Origin: Gerris lacustris
Taxonomy: Eukaryota; Arthropoda; Insecta; Hemiptera; Gerridae
Direction: 5' to 3'
Assembly (NCBI GenBank): GCA_951217055.1
Contig: OX578286.1
Coordinates: 17,431,102-17,495,101 of the forward strand
Length of the DNA: 64,000 bases
Positions 24,176-34,665 of the stretch are shown piece after piece. Both the position numbers and the translations under genes were made by a program. Position 1 is the first letter of the stretch. Each line of letters starts with the position of its first letter. The notes under the pieces are model-generated. The model worked only from the letters and a program-made list of their open reading frames with translations. It did not search any database and was not told where the DNA came from.

Positions 24176-25055
24176 AAACAGATTTTTATATCTTGATTTT
24201 GTCAATATTCAGACGGAGCGGGTTTTCAATACCCACTCTAAATTCAATTTATTTGTTGTTTTCCTTCCTTCACTGATTCTATTTCAATCTTTTTGTTGAT
24301 GTCTATAAGCTATTCTCTTTTTCGAATTAGTTGATTGTAGATTGTTGATTGTTTGTTTGATTTTTTTGTTTTTCTTTTGTCATTTTACTGGAGTTTTTAT
24401 TTTGAAATTATACTCCCATTATTTAGCCAGTGTCAAAATGGTAACAGCCTGTCTCCTTTTTCCTCTCTAGTCCAGGCTGTTTCCCACGTAAATACGTATA
24501 TATTATCCAACTATATACGTATACAAATCAAAAGGCGATTAGACTGAACACAGTTCCGTCGAGTTTATTCCTATTTCTCAAAAAATGGAGGAGGGAACAT
24601 GAACAATGTTTTCTATATGTATTAGAATTTGTCCCGATTATTATTCATTTTTTTTTTTTTTTTTTTAAAGAAAAATGTGTATTAATTGTTTATTTCTAAA
24701 AGGAATTCCCACTTCAACTAAACATAATTTACGTAATTTGTAACTTTTTCCCCTGCTTAACATAGATATTTTAGTATGGGTCATAAAGGCTTAATATTGT
24801 TTTTTAGTAACAAACTAGATACTAAATTGTTATCATTTGGCTATATTTCGACTAACTTCTGGTCATATTCCATTTTACATCATTTTTTAGGCATGTCATA
24901 TTCAGGAGTTGGTCGAAATATAGCCAAATTATAACAATGTAGTTGCACTAAAAAAACAAACAAATAATAGAAATTTGTTTAAACTAATTTAAAATTTGGT
25001 GATTTTTTACAGCTTAATGTTGAACTTGACAAATTTTAAATTGACATTTTACTTT
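24176..25055. other. AT-rich DNA with a short inverted repeat
   Basis: No gene is seen. At about 24833-24860 and 24905-24935 the phrases ATTTGGCTATATTTCGACTA and TTGGTCGAAATATAGCCAAA form an inverted repeat with a loop of about 45 bp. The small open frame at 24353-24547 has no recognisable domain. Confidence 0.5.
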
Positions 25056-25140
25056 ATTATAAAGAGAAAGTATTGTGATGGCACGAAAATCCGTTTTTGA
25101 GATTTTGATAGATTTACACGTTTTGAGGTTCCCTGTGTTC
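25056..25140 (+). mobile_element. Family Y fragment
   Basis: AAAGTATTGTGATGGCACGA followed by TAGATTTACACGTTTTGAGG, the hairpin-end part of family Y, cut off by the (TA)n tract. Confidence 0.6.
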
Positions 25141-25144
<4 letters not shown>

Positions 25145-25220
<76 letters not shown>

Positions 25221-25266
25221 CACCCACACCACTCAGCTCGACCGTAGATGTATATATAAGGCGCCT

Positions 25267-25346
<80 letters not shown>

Positions 25347-25365
25347 TATATATATATATATATAA
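25145..25365. repeat. Two long (TA)n tracts around a 52-bp island
   Basis: (TA)n at 25145-25216 and 25269-25365 enclose a non-repetitive island containing CACCACTCAGCTCGACC. The Tyr/Ile frames across it are artefacts of the dinucleotide repeat. Confidence 0.95.
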
Positions 25366-25852
25366 TTGATTATCCTTATCACACACATGATAAGGCATGA
25401 TGGATCGGAGCATAATAATCGACGCTTAATAATAGCGTTAAAATATTTACTTTTTATACTAATGGGGCTTCATATTTGTTAGTTACTTTATTAAAGCTTA
25501 ACATTATTATTATAATATCAATGATTGATTAAAGTTAATAACTAATAAGTTCGCTATTAATATACTTCAATAATGTCATCACACTAATCAATTAAACATA
25601 TCATTAAGTTAAAAAAAACTATTTTATTTTAATTTTAGTAGATAAAGGAAAAAAGTACGTCGATGAAATAAAGCATGTTTGTTAATGAAGGTAACACATT
25701 TCTTCACATCCTTTCATTAGGCGAATATACAAATGAGTATAAAAATACCGTGAACCGACTGGGAATTAAAGGTGTTGTACGAAGTATTTCAATTTCCGTC
25801 CTATTAATTAATAAATGAAAAATTAACTTTTACAATTCTTAAATAAAATTGA

Positions 25853-26435
25853 CTGCCAATTGGTGAGGCACATAGCTTCCTCACATTCTATCACTTTATT
25901 GATTTTAAACATTTACAAGCCATTATTGTCTAATTTATTAAATTGTTTCCCCGTTTTTTTAAATATGCCAAAATTGTTTTGATTTTTTACATGAATTGTA
26001 TCAATTAAGGAAAAGTTAAAGAGCGTAGATGGTTGAAATTAATCTGGTGCTATCTGTGACCTACTTTCGATAATAAATCCAAATTTAATAAAAATCAAAT
26101 GAGTACTTCTGAAGATATAGGTGTAAATAAATGTATGTTTGTGCGCATGTGGAAGAGAAACAAATGAAATGGTCGCAGAAGGTTGAAACTTATATGGGAC
26201 CAACAATGGGCTAATTATGACCTACCGTACAAATTTAGTTAAAATCGGACGTGTCGTTTTTAAGACATGTTGGTACGCAAAAATTGAGCGACAGACAGAC
26301 CGACACGGAACCAAAAATGTTCCCTGATGTCTGAAACATATTTGTCTTGGAATATTTGAAATCGGATACAAAAAAATATTTTCATTCTTCAGAACGATCA
26401 CATAGCTTCTGTAACCTTCAGTAAGCTCGGAAGGG
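25853..26435 (+). mobile_element. Family X repeat, near full length
   Basis: It starts CTGCCAATTGGTGAGGCACA and ends in a hairpin, CTTCTGTAACCTTCAGTAAG then CTCGGAAG. Internal phrases are TGTGCGCATGTGGAAGAGAA, AGGTTGAAACTTATATGGGA and GAGCGACAGACAGACCGACA. It carries no coding frame, so it is non-autonomous. Superfamily unknown. Confidence 0.7.
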
Positions 26436-26489
26436 AAAAAAAGTTAAAAATATAACACTTAATATAAACGAAACATCAATAATTACTAG

Positions 26490-27170
26490 ATAAAAAAACT
26501 TTTTATATACTATGTTTTTTAATTTTCTTTTGAATCATAATATGTTATGTTGATAATATAGTTTTTATTGTTATATAAAATGTTAGTGAAATATAAATAG
26601 TTCCGAATTTATTTATTTCACAAAAATGACAACCATCTAGAGAGCTGATCTTAAACCTATAAAAGGACAAATCTTTGAACAACGGATCTCACCAACACCG
26701 AATCTAAACCGTGGCCATCGATATGCCCCCGTGTAGGGGAGGGTAAGAGAAGAAAAATAAGTACAAGTAAAGTAGTACACAAGTGTAGACAAACCTGGTT
26801 GTCATACGTCAATTAATTTATTTCTTTGTTTACTTATTCTTTTTAGTTGTCATTCAATGTTTATCTCTTAATAAAAAATCACTAATTTGATACCGTAAGA
26901 TCGTAAAAATATGGGATACGTCAAAACAAATAAAATAACTTGCGGATTTTTTCCGAACTAACTTTCCATACGACAAAATTTGCTGAAAACGAATTAAATT
27001 CTGCTGAAAGATGGGTATAAGTATTAAAATAATGCATTGTCATCGTGTTCTGAGCTATTATAAAAGTTTCACGTGCCTAGCTATTCGGGAAGTTAGTCAA
27101 AAATCGTTTGCAAGATTTGTACCGGACAAACAAACAAACAAGAAAGCAAGCTAATAAAAACGTAGTAAAA
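26490..27170 (-). repeat. Inverted partner of 19948-20575
   Basis: Contains CCATCTAGAGAGCTGATCTT, AACTAACTTTCCATACGAC and CAAGAAAGCAAGCTAATAAA, in reverse order to 19948-20575. Each copy lies a few hundred bp to the right of a family X copy, which hints at a larger old duplication or a shared parent element. Confidence 0.72.
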
Positions 27171-27822
27171 ATATATTTAATTTGATAAAAAAACTTAAAA
27201 TAACTAAAAAAAAAAGGTTTTAAAATTGCGTTTTAGTTACTACGGGTTATTTTAAAGTTATTTATGTCATTTTTAAAGCTTTAATAGCGGCTTTAAATCT
27301 CTCACAATACCTTAATTTCTTCTTTTCATTCCTTTCAAATGTGTATAAAATAACGCGACCCTACTGGGGATTGAAAGTGTTGTTGGATATGTTTCGATTT
27401 CCATCAGAGGCAACATTTATTTTTTAATCAATATTAAATGTGCATAAAAGATTGGTATTAATAAAGGACCATATGTTCAGCGATGACTAACTACATAAAT
27501 TTCTATAAAATAGGATGACTATTTTGAGAGATGCAGGCGTTTATTAAAAACATTTTATGCAAAGGCGAGAGGAAGTAATAGGCACAAAAGATTGAAAATA
27601 AGGTTGAAATTTGGTTGACTTATCATCTAATATTCATTAAAATCGGACAAGTAGTTCTTAAATGAAGATGGATGGTTCGCTTAAATATAGCAATAGACCC
27701 CAGCCAACAGACAGACATTCCCTGATGTCTGCGAACGGATAATTTCTGATGTCGGAAATTATTTCTTCTTCAGAATGATCCGAATGCATCCATTTAAGTT
27801 AACTTTAACACGTACGTAGCAA

Positions 27823-27861
<39 letters not shown>

Positions 27862-28300
27862 GGTTCTAAATGATGAAAGGTCTCCCGTTTGAAAAAAAGG
27901 AGTAGAATAAACCACAGAATTGTCTTTTTAATTAAAGTTTAGAAACATATTCAAAAGAATCATACCCTGGGGCGAAATCGTGATATTTTTACCTTTACCT
28001 CAAAAAACCATGACTAATTGTTACCATTATTGAGTACACCTCTCTAAAACCTCGAAAACGAAACAATGTTAAAAAATAGTTTGTCAATTGTAGCACATTG
28101 CTTCCTCTTGTCCTATCGCGTATACTACTAATGATGTTTCCTTTAAGACTCATAGTATTCAAATTTATTTATTTTCCTTCCTTTTTACTAGAAACATCTA
28201 GTTTCTAAGGTATTGATGAAAATAAATGTGAATTTTGCTGAAAATCACAAAAGAAAAACATCCTCCTATAACTTTTTTAAAAAATTATAAAAATAGTCGT
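27171..28300. mobile_element. Degraded repeat DNA, family X-like middle part
   Basis: At about 27590-27790 the order GAGGAAGTAATAGGCACAAA, AAAATCGGACAAGTAGTTCT and CAACAGACAGACATTCCCTG parallels the middle of family X. A poly-T run of about 34 bases lies at 27826-27859. The rest is featureless AT-rich DNA. Confidence 0.45.
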
Positions 28301-28304
28301 CCAC

Positions 28305-28345
28305 TTAGTGTGGCACATAGCTTTCTCGCGTTCTTATAATCTACT
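28305..28345 (+). mobile_element. Family X 5' end fragment
   Basis: CACTTAGTGTGGCACATAGC and the following bases match the start of family X; the rest of the element is absent. Confidence 0.5.
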
Positions 28346-28570
28346 CAAGTGATGGTATATTTTAGTGATGGTAAATTAATTTGTAAAACTAAGACGTTGG
28401 GCGTCGGCGTATTGCAAAAGTATAGATAATATACTTTAGATAAGTAAATGTATGAAATGTTTATATATTATATCTTCCTATCTCGTACGTTAACGTCACC
28501 AAAGTAAAGCGTATTAAGTCTTGAGTCTTGATCTTTCGGAGGAGACCGCGTCAGAGATTTTATCAATCCC

Positions 28571-28685
28571 GATGTTTCGAGCCCATTGCAGGGATCATTT
28601 TGTAATCCCGACGTTTCGAGCTCATTACAGAGATCATGTTTTAATCCCAACGTTTCGAGCTCATTACAGGGATCATTTTTAGTCT
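28571..28685. repeat. 39-bp tandem repeat, 3 units, plus inverted unit
   Basis: Units start at 28571, 28610 and 28649 with GACGTTTCGAGCTCATTACA, then GATCAT and TTAATCCC. An inverted related unit lies at 28756-28787 (GATCACTGCAATTAGTCGAA). On the minus strand each reads CTGTAATGAGCTCGAAACG, loosely like a broken hammerhead core. The 13-residue periodic frame across it is not a gene. Confidence 0.8.
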
Positions 28686-28789
28686 AAGGTGAATCATTTT
28701 CCACTAAACTTATAAAGAAACCGTTGCAAATTACTCTCAGCATGAACTCCATTGAGAATGATCACTGCAATTAGTCGAAACGTCGGAAT

Positions 28790-29785
28790 TCATGATATTT
28801 CTAAATCCTCTAAAAGATCTACTTTCTTATGTGCTAAGCATTTATTGATCATGATTGTTTCGTTCAATTGTAGTTGAGTCTCAAATTAGGGTTGGGGAAA
28901 GATTAAACGTTGAACAGTGAGCTCGGTCCCTAAATTATTTAACTTATCCACTCAAAGAAGTCCCTCATATTATTATTCTCAGTTAAGGCTTTATAATAAA
29001 ATAAAATAAAAATAACTTACGTACACAATTCATTTAAACCATTAAAGAAATAAAGCTGATCCTACCTGTAACATAAATATAGAAATCAAGAAATTAATAT
29101 TACATTTTCACACATAAAGCACAATATAAAAAATCACAGGGAAGTACTTGCCTCCAAGTACTTTTTAGAAGTTCGTACATGAAAAAACATTAATTGGTTT
29201 TTTTTTTACATCGTCCCCCTGGGGTCATATATTTATCGGTAATGGCAGTAAGGTAAATTAATTTTTTTGGGGAAATTTACATCGCCCCATAATAAGGTAT
29301 TTCAAAAATGTTATGACTAGCCGTAATAGGTTGGTTGGGGGGAGTGGGGATTTTTTTTCGTAAGGAATATTTTAACTCATAAAACCAATAAGGAACGCAG
29401 TATTTCAAAAAATTATAAATATATATACATATTTGTAACTTACTCTTGAAGAGCTTTCATTTGATTCCCCATTTTAAAAAAATAAAAATATGGGCGCACT
29501 GAGCACGGGCGCCCACAAAATATATAAGTTATAAAAATTGGGGTCCCCCCCCCTTATTTTCATCGCCCTATTATAATATATTAGGATGAATTATTTCAAA
29601 ATTTTAGAACTACCTGTTATAGGGTGGTTGGGGGAGGGAGGGAATTTTTTTAAGTTCGACAGATGGACAGACACATCACCCTCGGCATAAGGGTTTCCAC
29701 GATGATCTACGAAACCCTAAAAGTAAGCTCTTAACATTTGGCACGCGTTTAGTGCACATTTACGTGTAATAGTAATAAAATAGTA
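28790..29785. other. AT-rich DNA with degraded repeats
   Basis: At 29200-29700 two related stretches carry GGTTGGGGGGAGTGGGG and GGTTGGGGGAGGGAGGG phrases, and the segment ends in GGGTTTCCACGATGATC and GAAACCCTAAAA, seen also in other insect-type repeats. No gene is recognised. Confidence 0.45.
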
Positions 29786-29789
29786 AGAA

Positions 29790-29830
<41 letters not shown>
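29790..29830. repeat. (TA)n at left edge of the hammerhead array
   Basis: About 40 bp of TA repeat, directly abutting the first satellite unit. A shorter (TA)n lies at 30926-30939 on the other side. Confidence 0.95.
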
Positions 29831-29834
<4 letters not shown>

Positions 29835-29943
29835 ATTTGCGAGAGACACCAAGGGATGTGCCACGCAAGCGTGACACATAGGAACTGTTCCAACATCAGA
29901 CATAACGTCATTAAGATGTTGGCTCGGCATTATGCCATGTCCT

Positions 29944-29986
29944 GCATCGTTTCGTCGCGTCCGACTCATCAGGGGCCCGACGATGC
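29944..29986 (-). ncRNA. Hammerhead ribozyme core, copy 1
   Basis: Read on the minus strand, the parts in order are GCATCGT, the cleavage-site C, GGGCCC, CTGATGA, stem II GTCG-GACG-CGAC, GAAA, and CGATGC. The invariant CUGAUGA and GAAA are intact, and stem II has 4 perfect pairs. Stem III has 7 pairs counting the A-U pair next to the cleavage site, and the cleavage triplet is GUC. Stem I is the self-complementary GGGCCC with no loop, so it cannot close within one unit and would have to pair between units (see findings). Expected activity is self-cleavage of the minus-strand transcript after GUC into 302-nt monomers. Confidence 0.85.
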
Positions 29987-30245
29987 CCACCCAACTCTGG
30001 ACCTATACTACATCAAGAAGATCAGATATAGGACTTATCAGAGACGAGGGTGCTCTCATACCGCCATTCTTGCTTGGCTGGCAAAACACATCAGCAGAGT
30101 AATACCGTGTTTTTGCACACTGCAATAGGCTACACAATTTGCGAGAGACACCAAGGGATGTGCCACGCAAGCGTGACACATAGGAACTGTTCCAACATCA
30201 GACATAACGTCATTAAGATGTTGGCTCGGCATTATGCCATGTCCT

Positions 30246-30288
30246 GCATCGTTTCGTCGCGTCCGACTCATCAGGGGCCCGACGATGC
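30246..30288 (-). ncRNA. Hammerhead ribozyme core, copy 2
   Basis: Identical to copy 1 and exactly 302 bp from it: CUGAUGA, stem II, GAAA, stem III and GUC all intact. In a minus-strand transcript of the direct arm, copies 2 and 1 would bracket one 302-nt monomer. Confidence 0.85.
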
Positions 30289-30427
30289 CCACCCAACTCT
30301 GGACCTATACTACATCAAGAAGATCAGATATAGGACTTATCAGAGACGAGGGTGCTCTCATACCGCCATTCTTGCTTGGCTGGCAAAACACATCAGCAGA
30401 GTAATACCGTGTTTTTGCACACTGCAA

Positions 30428-30467
30428 TCGTCGGGCCCCTGATGAGTCGGACGCGACGAAACGATGC
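30428..30467 (+). ncRNA. Hammerhead ribozyme core, copy 3 (stem III cut at junction)
   Basis: The catalytic core is intact, but the 5' strand of stem III reads CAATCGTC instead of GCATCGTC because the inversion breakpoint falls here. Stem III keeps about 5 pairs. It lies on the plus strand, opposite to copies 1 and 2. Confidence 0.75.
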
Positions 30468-30726
30468 AGGACATGGCATAATGCCGAGCCAACATCTTAA
30501 TGACGTTATGTCTGATGTTGGAACAGTTCCTATGTGTCACGCTTGCGTGGCACATCCCTTGGTGTCTCTCGCAAATTGTGTAGCCTATTGCAGTGTGCAA
30601 AAACACGGTATTACTCTGCTGATGTGTTTTGCCAGCCAAGCAAGAATGGCGGTATGAGAGCACCCTCGTCTCTGATAAGTCCTATATCTGATCTTCTTGA
30701 TGTAGTATAGGTCCAGAGTTGGGTGG

Positions 30727-30769
30727 GCATCGTCGGGCCCCTGATGAGTCGGACGCGACGAAACGATGC
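30727..30769 (+). ncRNA. Hammerhead ribozyme core, copy 4
   Basis: A full copy on the plus strand: GCATCGTC, GGGCCC, CTGATGA, GTCG-GACG-CGAC, GAAA, CGATGC. All core bases match copies 1 and 2. Confidence 0.85.
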
Positions 30770-30939
30770 AGGACATGGCATAATGCCGAGCCAACATCTT
30801 AATGACGTTATGTCTGATGTTGGAACAGTTCCTATGTGTCACGCTTGCGTGGCACATCCCTTGGTGTCTCTCGCAAATTGTGTAGCCTATTGCAGTGTGC
30901 AAAAACACGGTATTACTCTGCTGATATATATATATATAT

Positions 30940-31500
30940 TCATTCTACAACTAAATATAGAATTACATTATAAGTTAAAAGATAATAAAAATTCCGCCAA
31001 TACAAGGTTTAATTATTATTATTATTATGTTTTTTTACTTGGCAATATAAGTATGTACATTAAATTAAATTAAAAAATTATACAAAATAATTTTAAAAGT
31101 CCGAGTTAAAAAAAAACAAAACAAGTAATTAGACAATCTATTGTCTAAACATATAATAACATTTTCAGTACGAAACTAAACAAGAAAATAAAAACACATT
31201 TAAATATGAATATAATCTTAAATAATGATTTACGTACGCAAAAACTAGTGTGGGAATTACTAACAAGTTTGTTTTTTTACTTTCATGCCTTAATAATCCA
31301 ACGGTCTAATTTCGTACTTAAATAACATCCGCTTCAGTATTATATAACCAGAAAATAAAGAGGAGAGAAAAATCAGAATAATTTCGTCCGATTGATGTTT
31401 TCCGGTCGGGGTTTTTATTTTACTAAAAATAGAAACAGGATTTACACCGAAATAAAATACACTAAATTATATGATAATTTTACTTTTAATTGATAAATAT
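30940..31500. other. AT-rich DNA, no feature seen
   Basis: Low-complexity AT-rich sequence with a short (TTA)n at about 31012-31026. No gene, RNA or repeat family recognised. Confidence 0.55.
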
Positions 31501-31504
31501 TAAG

Positions 31505-31537
31505 TATATAATATATATTATGTATATATATACATAA

Positions 31538-31633
<96 letters not shown>
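31505..31633. repeat. (TA)n microsatellite
   Basis: A degenerate TA and TATACATA stretch leads into about 85 bp of clean TA repeat. Confidence 0.96.
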
Positions 31634-31635
<2 letters not shown>

Positions 31636-32215
31636 ACATCTACATTATCTACATTAATTACCTGTTTAATTAATATTTATTTAATAGAATTTTATTTTAA
31701 CTATACATTCTTTTTTCTCGTTCTTTTGAGCCTTTTTTTAAAAAAAAAAATTATGTTAATATTTTTTTACCTCTTTCGAGTTTTCCTTAATTTAATTGTA
31801 CTTTTTCTACGTAAGAATTAATTAACAAGAGAGGGAAAAATTCAAAGAATAATAAACACATTTGAGATTTAATTAATAATATGACTTAATACAAATTATG
31901 ATTAATAAAAGAAAACCAGTTCTATCAAACTCAAATTTAAATTTTTTATAAAACTATATAAAAATCGAAACTTTATATATTTTCCTTCCATTTACCTCAA
32001 TACATTTTCTAAGGCTCTTTATTAAGTGCAACGCCTCATATTCGGGAGGTAACCGGTGGACAATTTCTACACCTGATAAAGTAAATTTATCTTGTTTTTG
32101 GTCTCTAGCACTAGGGATATGTAATAATAAAGCAAGTAAGGCGCGCTGCACGTAAGTACGTGACGCAATAATCGCCGGTTTCAGTACGATTAAGTTAAAA
32201 ATTATTAGGTGTGCA
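31634..32215. other. AT-rich DNA, small minus-strand open frame only
   Basis: A 65-codon minus-strand frame (31954-32151) reads without low complexity (PSARDQKQDKFTLSGVEIVH) but has no recognised domain, repeat copy or RNA signal, so it is not called. It could be an exon of an unseen gene, but clear splice signals were not identified. Confidence 0.3.
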
Positions 32216-32512
32216 ATTTTAATCGTTGCATATTCTTTTTCTACACTTCAAGACCTTTAAATTGATGTATAACATGCCATTGTGACTAAAAACTTTTTTT
32301 AGTCGCCCGCCATATTGGCCGCCATCTTGGAAATATTAAGTGTGAAAATTCCAAAAAGTGTACAGTTGTCACAAATGCCGAGATGCACCTGTGTGCCGAA
32401 TTTTATGTTCCTAGCTATAGTGGTTTATGAATTGAAACATGCCAATGGACAGACAGACCGACAGAGCCGATATATAAGGTTTCTTTTTGTACTTCGTACA
32501 GAAACCTAAAAA
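32216..32512 (+). mobile_element. Interspersed repeat with terminal GTAC hairpin
   Basis: Contains GCCATATTGGCCGCCATCTT, GGACAGACAGACCGACAGAG and ends AGGTTTCTTTTTGTAC-TTC-GTACAGAAACCT, a foldback end. This layout recurs in insect non-autonomous repeats. No protein frame. Confidence 0.55.
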
Positions 32513-32574
32513 ATAAATTAATATCAATTTATTGGCAATATTTCATCTAATCCTGGGCATCATCAAGCCTTATG

Positions 32575-32642
32575 TTTTATGCCTTATGTGTTAAGCCTTA
32601 TGTGTTAAGCCTTATGTGTTATGCCTTATGTGTTAAGCCTGT
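32575..32642 (+). repeat. 14-15-bp tandem repeat, about 5 units
   Basis: Units of GCCTTATGTGTTAA with small variants between CATCAAGCC and CTGTGG. Confidence 0.85.
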
Positions 32643-32644
32643 GG

Positions 32645-33695
32645 TTTGTAATTTTAACAGAGATGTTTAGAGTGAAGGAGTAACAGTGAATAAGCTTTAC
32701 AACACTCTAAACTCTAGAGTTCAAAAGTTACTCCTTAGTACTAGAGTAACTCCCAGTATTAGAGTACTCCCAGTTAAAAAACATAAAACAACTTAGGAAA
32801 TGCAATAAAAGTCACATATATTTGTATATACATATGTAGATAGAAAATATATTCCCCTTTCCATGAATATATTTGTCTCCAGAGAATCAATTTTATTTCA
32901 GGTCCAAGAAACACTCCAAGAGAAAAAAATTCTCGAAATTGCACTTGTTTATAACCTGCATATTGTAACCCTCCTTTTTCTTAAAAATTTCACCGTTTCA
33001 TGAAAAAACCATTGAATTATAGATATGTTTTTGTCACTCCTGGTGGCGAAATACAGTACTAAAGTGAAAACCTAGAATACCACGATTGGTAGAGTAGGTA
33101 TATTGAATTGATTTTATGTTTAAAAATATTATTATTATTTATTTATTTTTTTTTTAAATATATAATAAAAGCGAATTAAAATTTGAAAATTTCAATCATT
33201 ATTAAAAAAGCAAAAACCATTGTGAGAAAAATGTTCATTTTTTGGTTGTTTTGTTTTAAGTTTTGGCAAGAAAAAAATAAAAAATAAAGAAAGTAAAACA
33301 TTTCAATTAGAGCAGTTACTCGTTGTTTTTCTTGTACAGAAAACAGTATAAAACAAATAAATTAGGGGGAAAGAAATCCGCACGTTTTGCTCACTTATGG
33401 GTCAATGATATGTATATAAATGCAAAACAAATCATCTGGCAGAAAAAAACCTCTGTAATCTTTTAGTTTTTCCATATATCTTCACAGATATTTAGTAATA
33501 GAAGTTGATTTGATCAGTAATGAGTTATACGAAACTGATTTGTTTGAAACAGTTCGACGTAAAAATGTCTGGTCAATATGGTTTCTATTGAAGCAATTTG
33601 TTCTTCTTAATCTTTCATCCGATTCTTTTCTTTTCAAATTAGAAGTTGTTCCAGATCACATTTCGAATTATATTTCAAGATTTTCAAGTTATTCG
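32645..33695. other. AT-rich DNA, one family M fragment
   Basis: At about 33005-33075 the phrase TATAGATATGTTTTTGTCAC and the following GGCGAAATACAGTACTAAAG resemble the repeat at 57050-57310. A plus-strand frame at 33510-33809 runs into the minisatellite and has no recognised domain. Nothing else is supported. Confidence 0.45.
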
Positions 33696-33699
33696 AACA

Positions 33700-34665
33700 A
33701 TACTAGGAGAAATTCTAGGTTCTTCATGTCCCTAGACCAAGATGTTAACATAGTTCGTCAACTATTATATGAAGTTCTAGGTCTTCATATCCCTAGACCA
33801 AGATGTTAACATAGTTTGACAACTATTAGATGAAGTTCTAGGTCTTCATATCCCTAGACCAAGATGTTAACATAGTTTGACAACTATTAGGTGAAATTCT
33901 AGGTCTTTATATCCCAAGACCAAGAAGTTAACATAGTTCGTCAACTATTAGATGAAGTTCTAGGTCTTCATATCCCTAGACCAAAAGGTTAACATAGTTT
34001 GACAACTATTAGATGAAGTTCTAGGTCTTCATATCCCTAGACCAAGATGTTAACATAGTTTGACAACTATTAGGTGAAATTCTAGGTCTTTATATCCCAA
34101 GACCAAGAAGTTAATATAGTTCGACAACTATTAGGTGCAACTCTAGGTCTTCATATCCCTAGACCAAGATGTTAACATAGTTCGACAACTATTAGGTGCA
34201 ACTCTAGGTCTTCATATCCCTAGACCAAGATGTTAATATCGTTCGACAACTATTAGGTGCAATTCTATAGGTATTCATATCCCTAGACCAAAAGGTTAAT
34301 ATAGTTCGACAACTATTAGGTGCAACTCTAGGTCTTCATATCCCTAGACCAAGATGTTAACATAGTTCGACAACTATTAGGTGCAATTCTATTGGTATTC
34401 ATATCCCTAGTCCAAAAGCTTAACATAGTTTGACAACTATTAGGTGAAATTCTAGGTCTTTATATCCCTAAACCAAGAAGTTAACATAGTTCGACAACTA
34501 TTAGGTGAAATTCTGGGCCTTCATATCCCTATAGACCAAGAGGTTAACATAGTACGACAACTATTAGATGAAATTCTGGCTCTTCATAACCCTATTTATA
34601 GACCAAGAGGTTAACATAGTTCGATAACTATTAGGTGAAATTATAGGTCTTAAATTCTTAAGGCC
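33700..34665. repeat. 61-bp minisatellite related to tRNA-Pro 5' region
   Basis: About 15-16 units of 61 bp (for example 33781 to 33842), each with TCATATCCCTAGACCAAGA, TTAACATAGTTCGACAACTA and TAGGTGAAATTCTAGG. The core TCATAYCCCTAGACCAAG also occurs in the tRNA-Pro genes at 34766 and 35944, where it is the complement of the D-arm/A-box region. On the minus strand units read TGGTCTAGGGATATGA, one base from the tRNA's TGGTCTAGGGGTATGA. The best-preserved match to the tRNA (with AAGAGG) is in the right-most units, nearest the genes. Confidence 0.9.

Larger units (their letters stand above)
29831..30427 (-). repeat. 302-bp hammerhead satellite, direct arm (about 2 units)
   Basis: Two tandem units start with CACAATTTGCGAGAGACACC at 29831 and 30133 (period 302) and appear identical over the whole overlap. 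GC and CpG content are well above the flanking DNA. Each unit carries a hammerhead core on the minus strand. The left edge joins directly to (TA)n. Frames of 78-130 aa here occur on both strands of the repeat and are not supported as proteins. Confidence 0.95.
30427..30925 (+). repeat. 302-bp hammerhead satellite, inverted arm (about 1.65 units)
   Basis: A reverse-complement copy of the satellite. 30427-30882 mirrors 29831-30286 with no difference seen by eye; 43 more bases follow before (TA)n resumes. The turn-round point is abrupt: ACACTGCAA joins TCGTCGGGCCC in the middle of the ribozyme stem III, leaving a 140-bp spacer between the arms. Confidence 0.93.

Noticed and set aside
25014..25413. 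Tyr-Ile-rich frames; also at 29717, 29760 and 57986
   Set aside because: These are translations of (TA)n microsatellites.
30050..30663. Open frames of about 100-130 codons on both strands of the 302-bp repeat
   Set aside because: The same frames appear on opposite strands because the repeat is inverted; the sequence carries ribozymes and no recognised protein domain.
31954..32151. 65-codon minus-strand frame of ordinary composition
   Set aside because: No domain, no splice-site or promoter support, and a length expected by chance in this much sequence.
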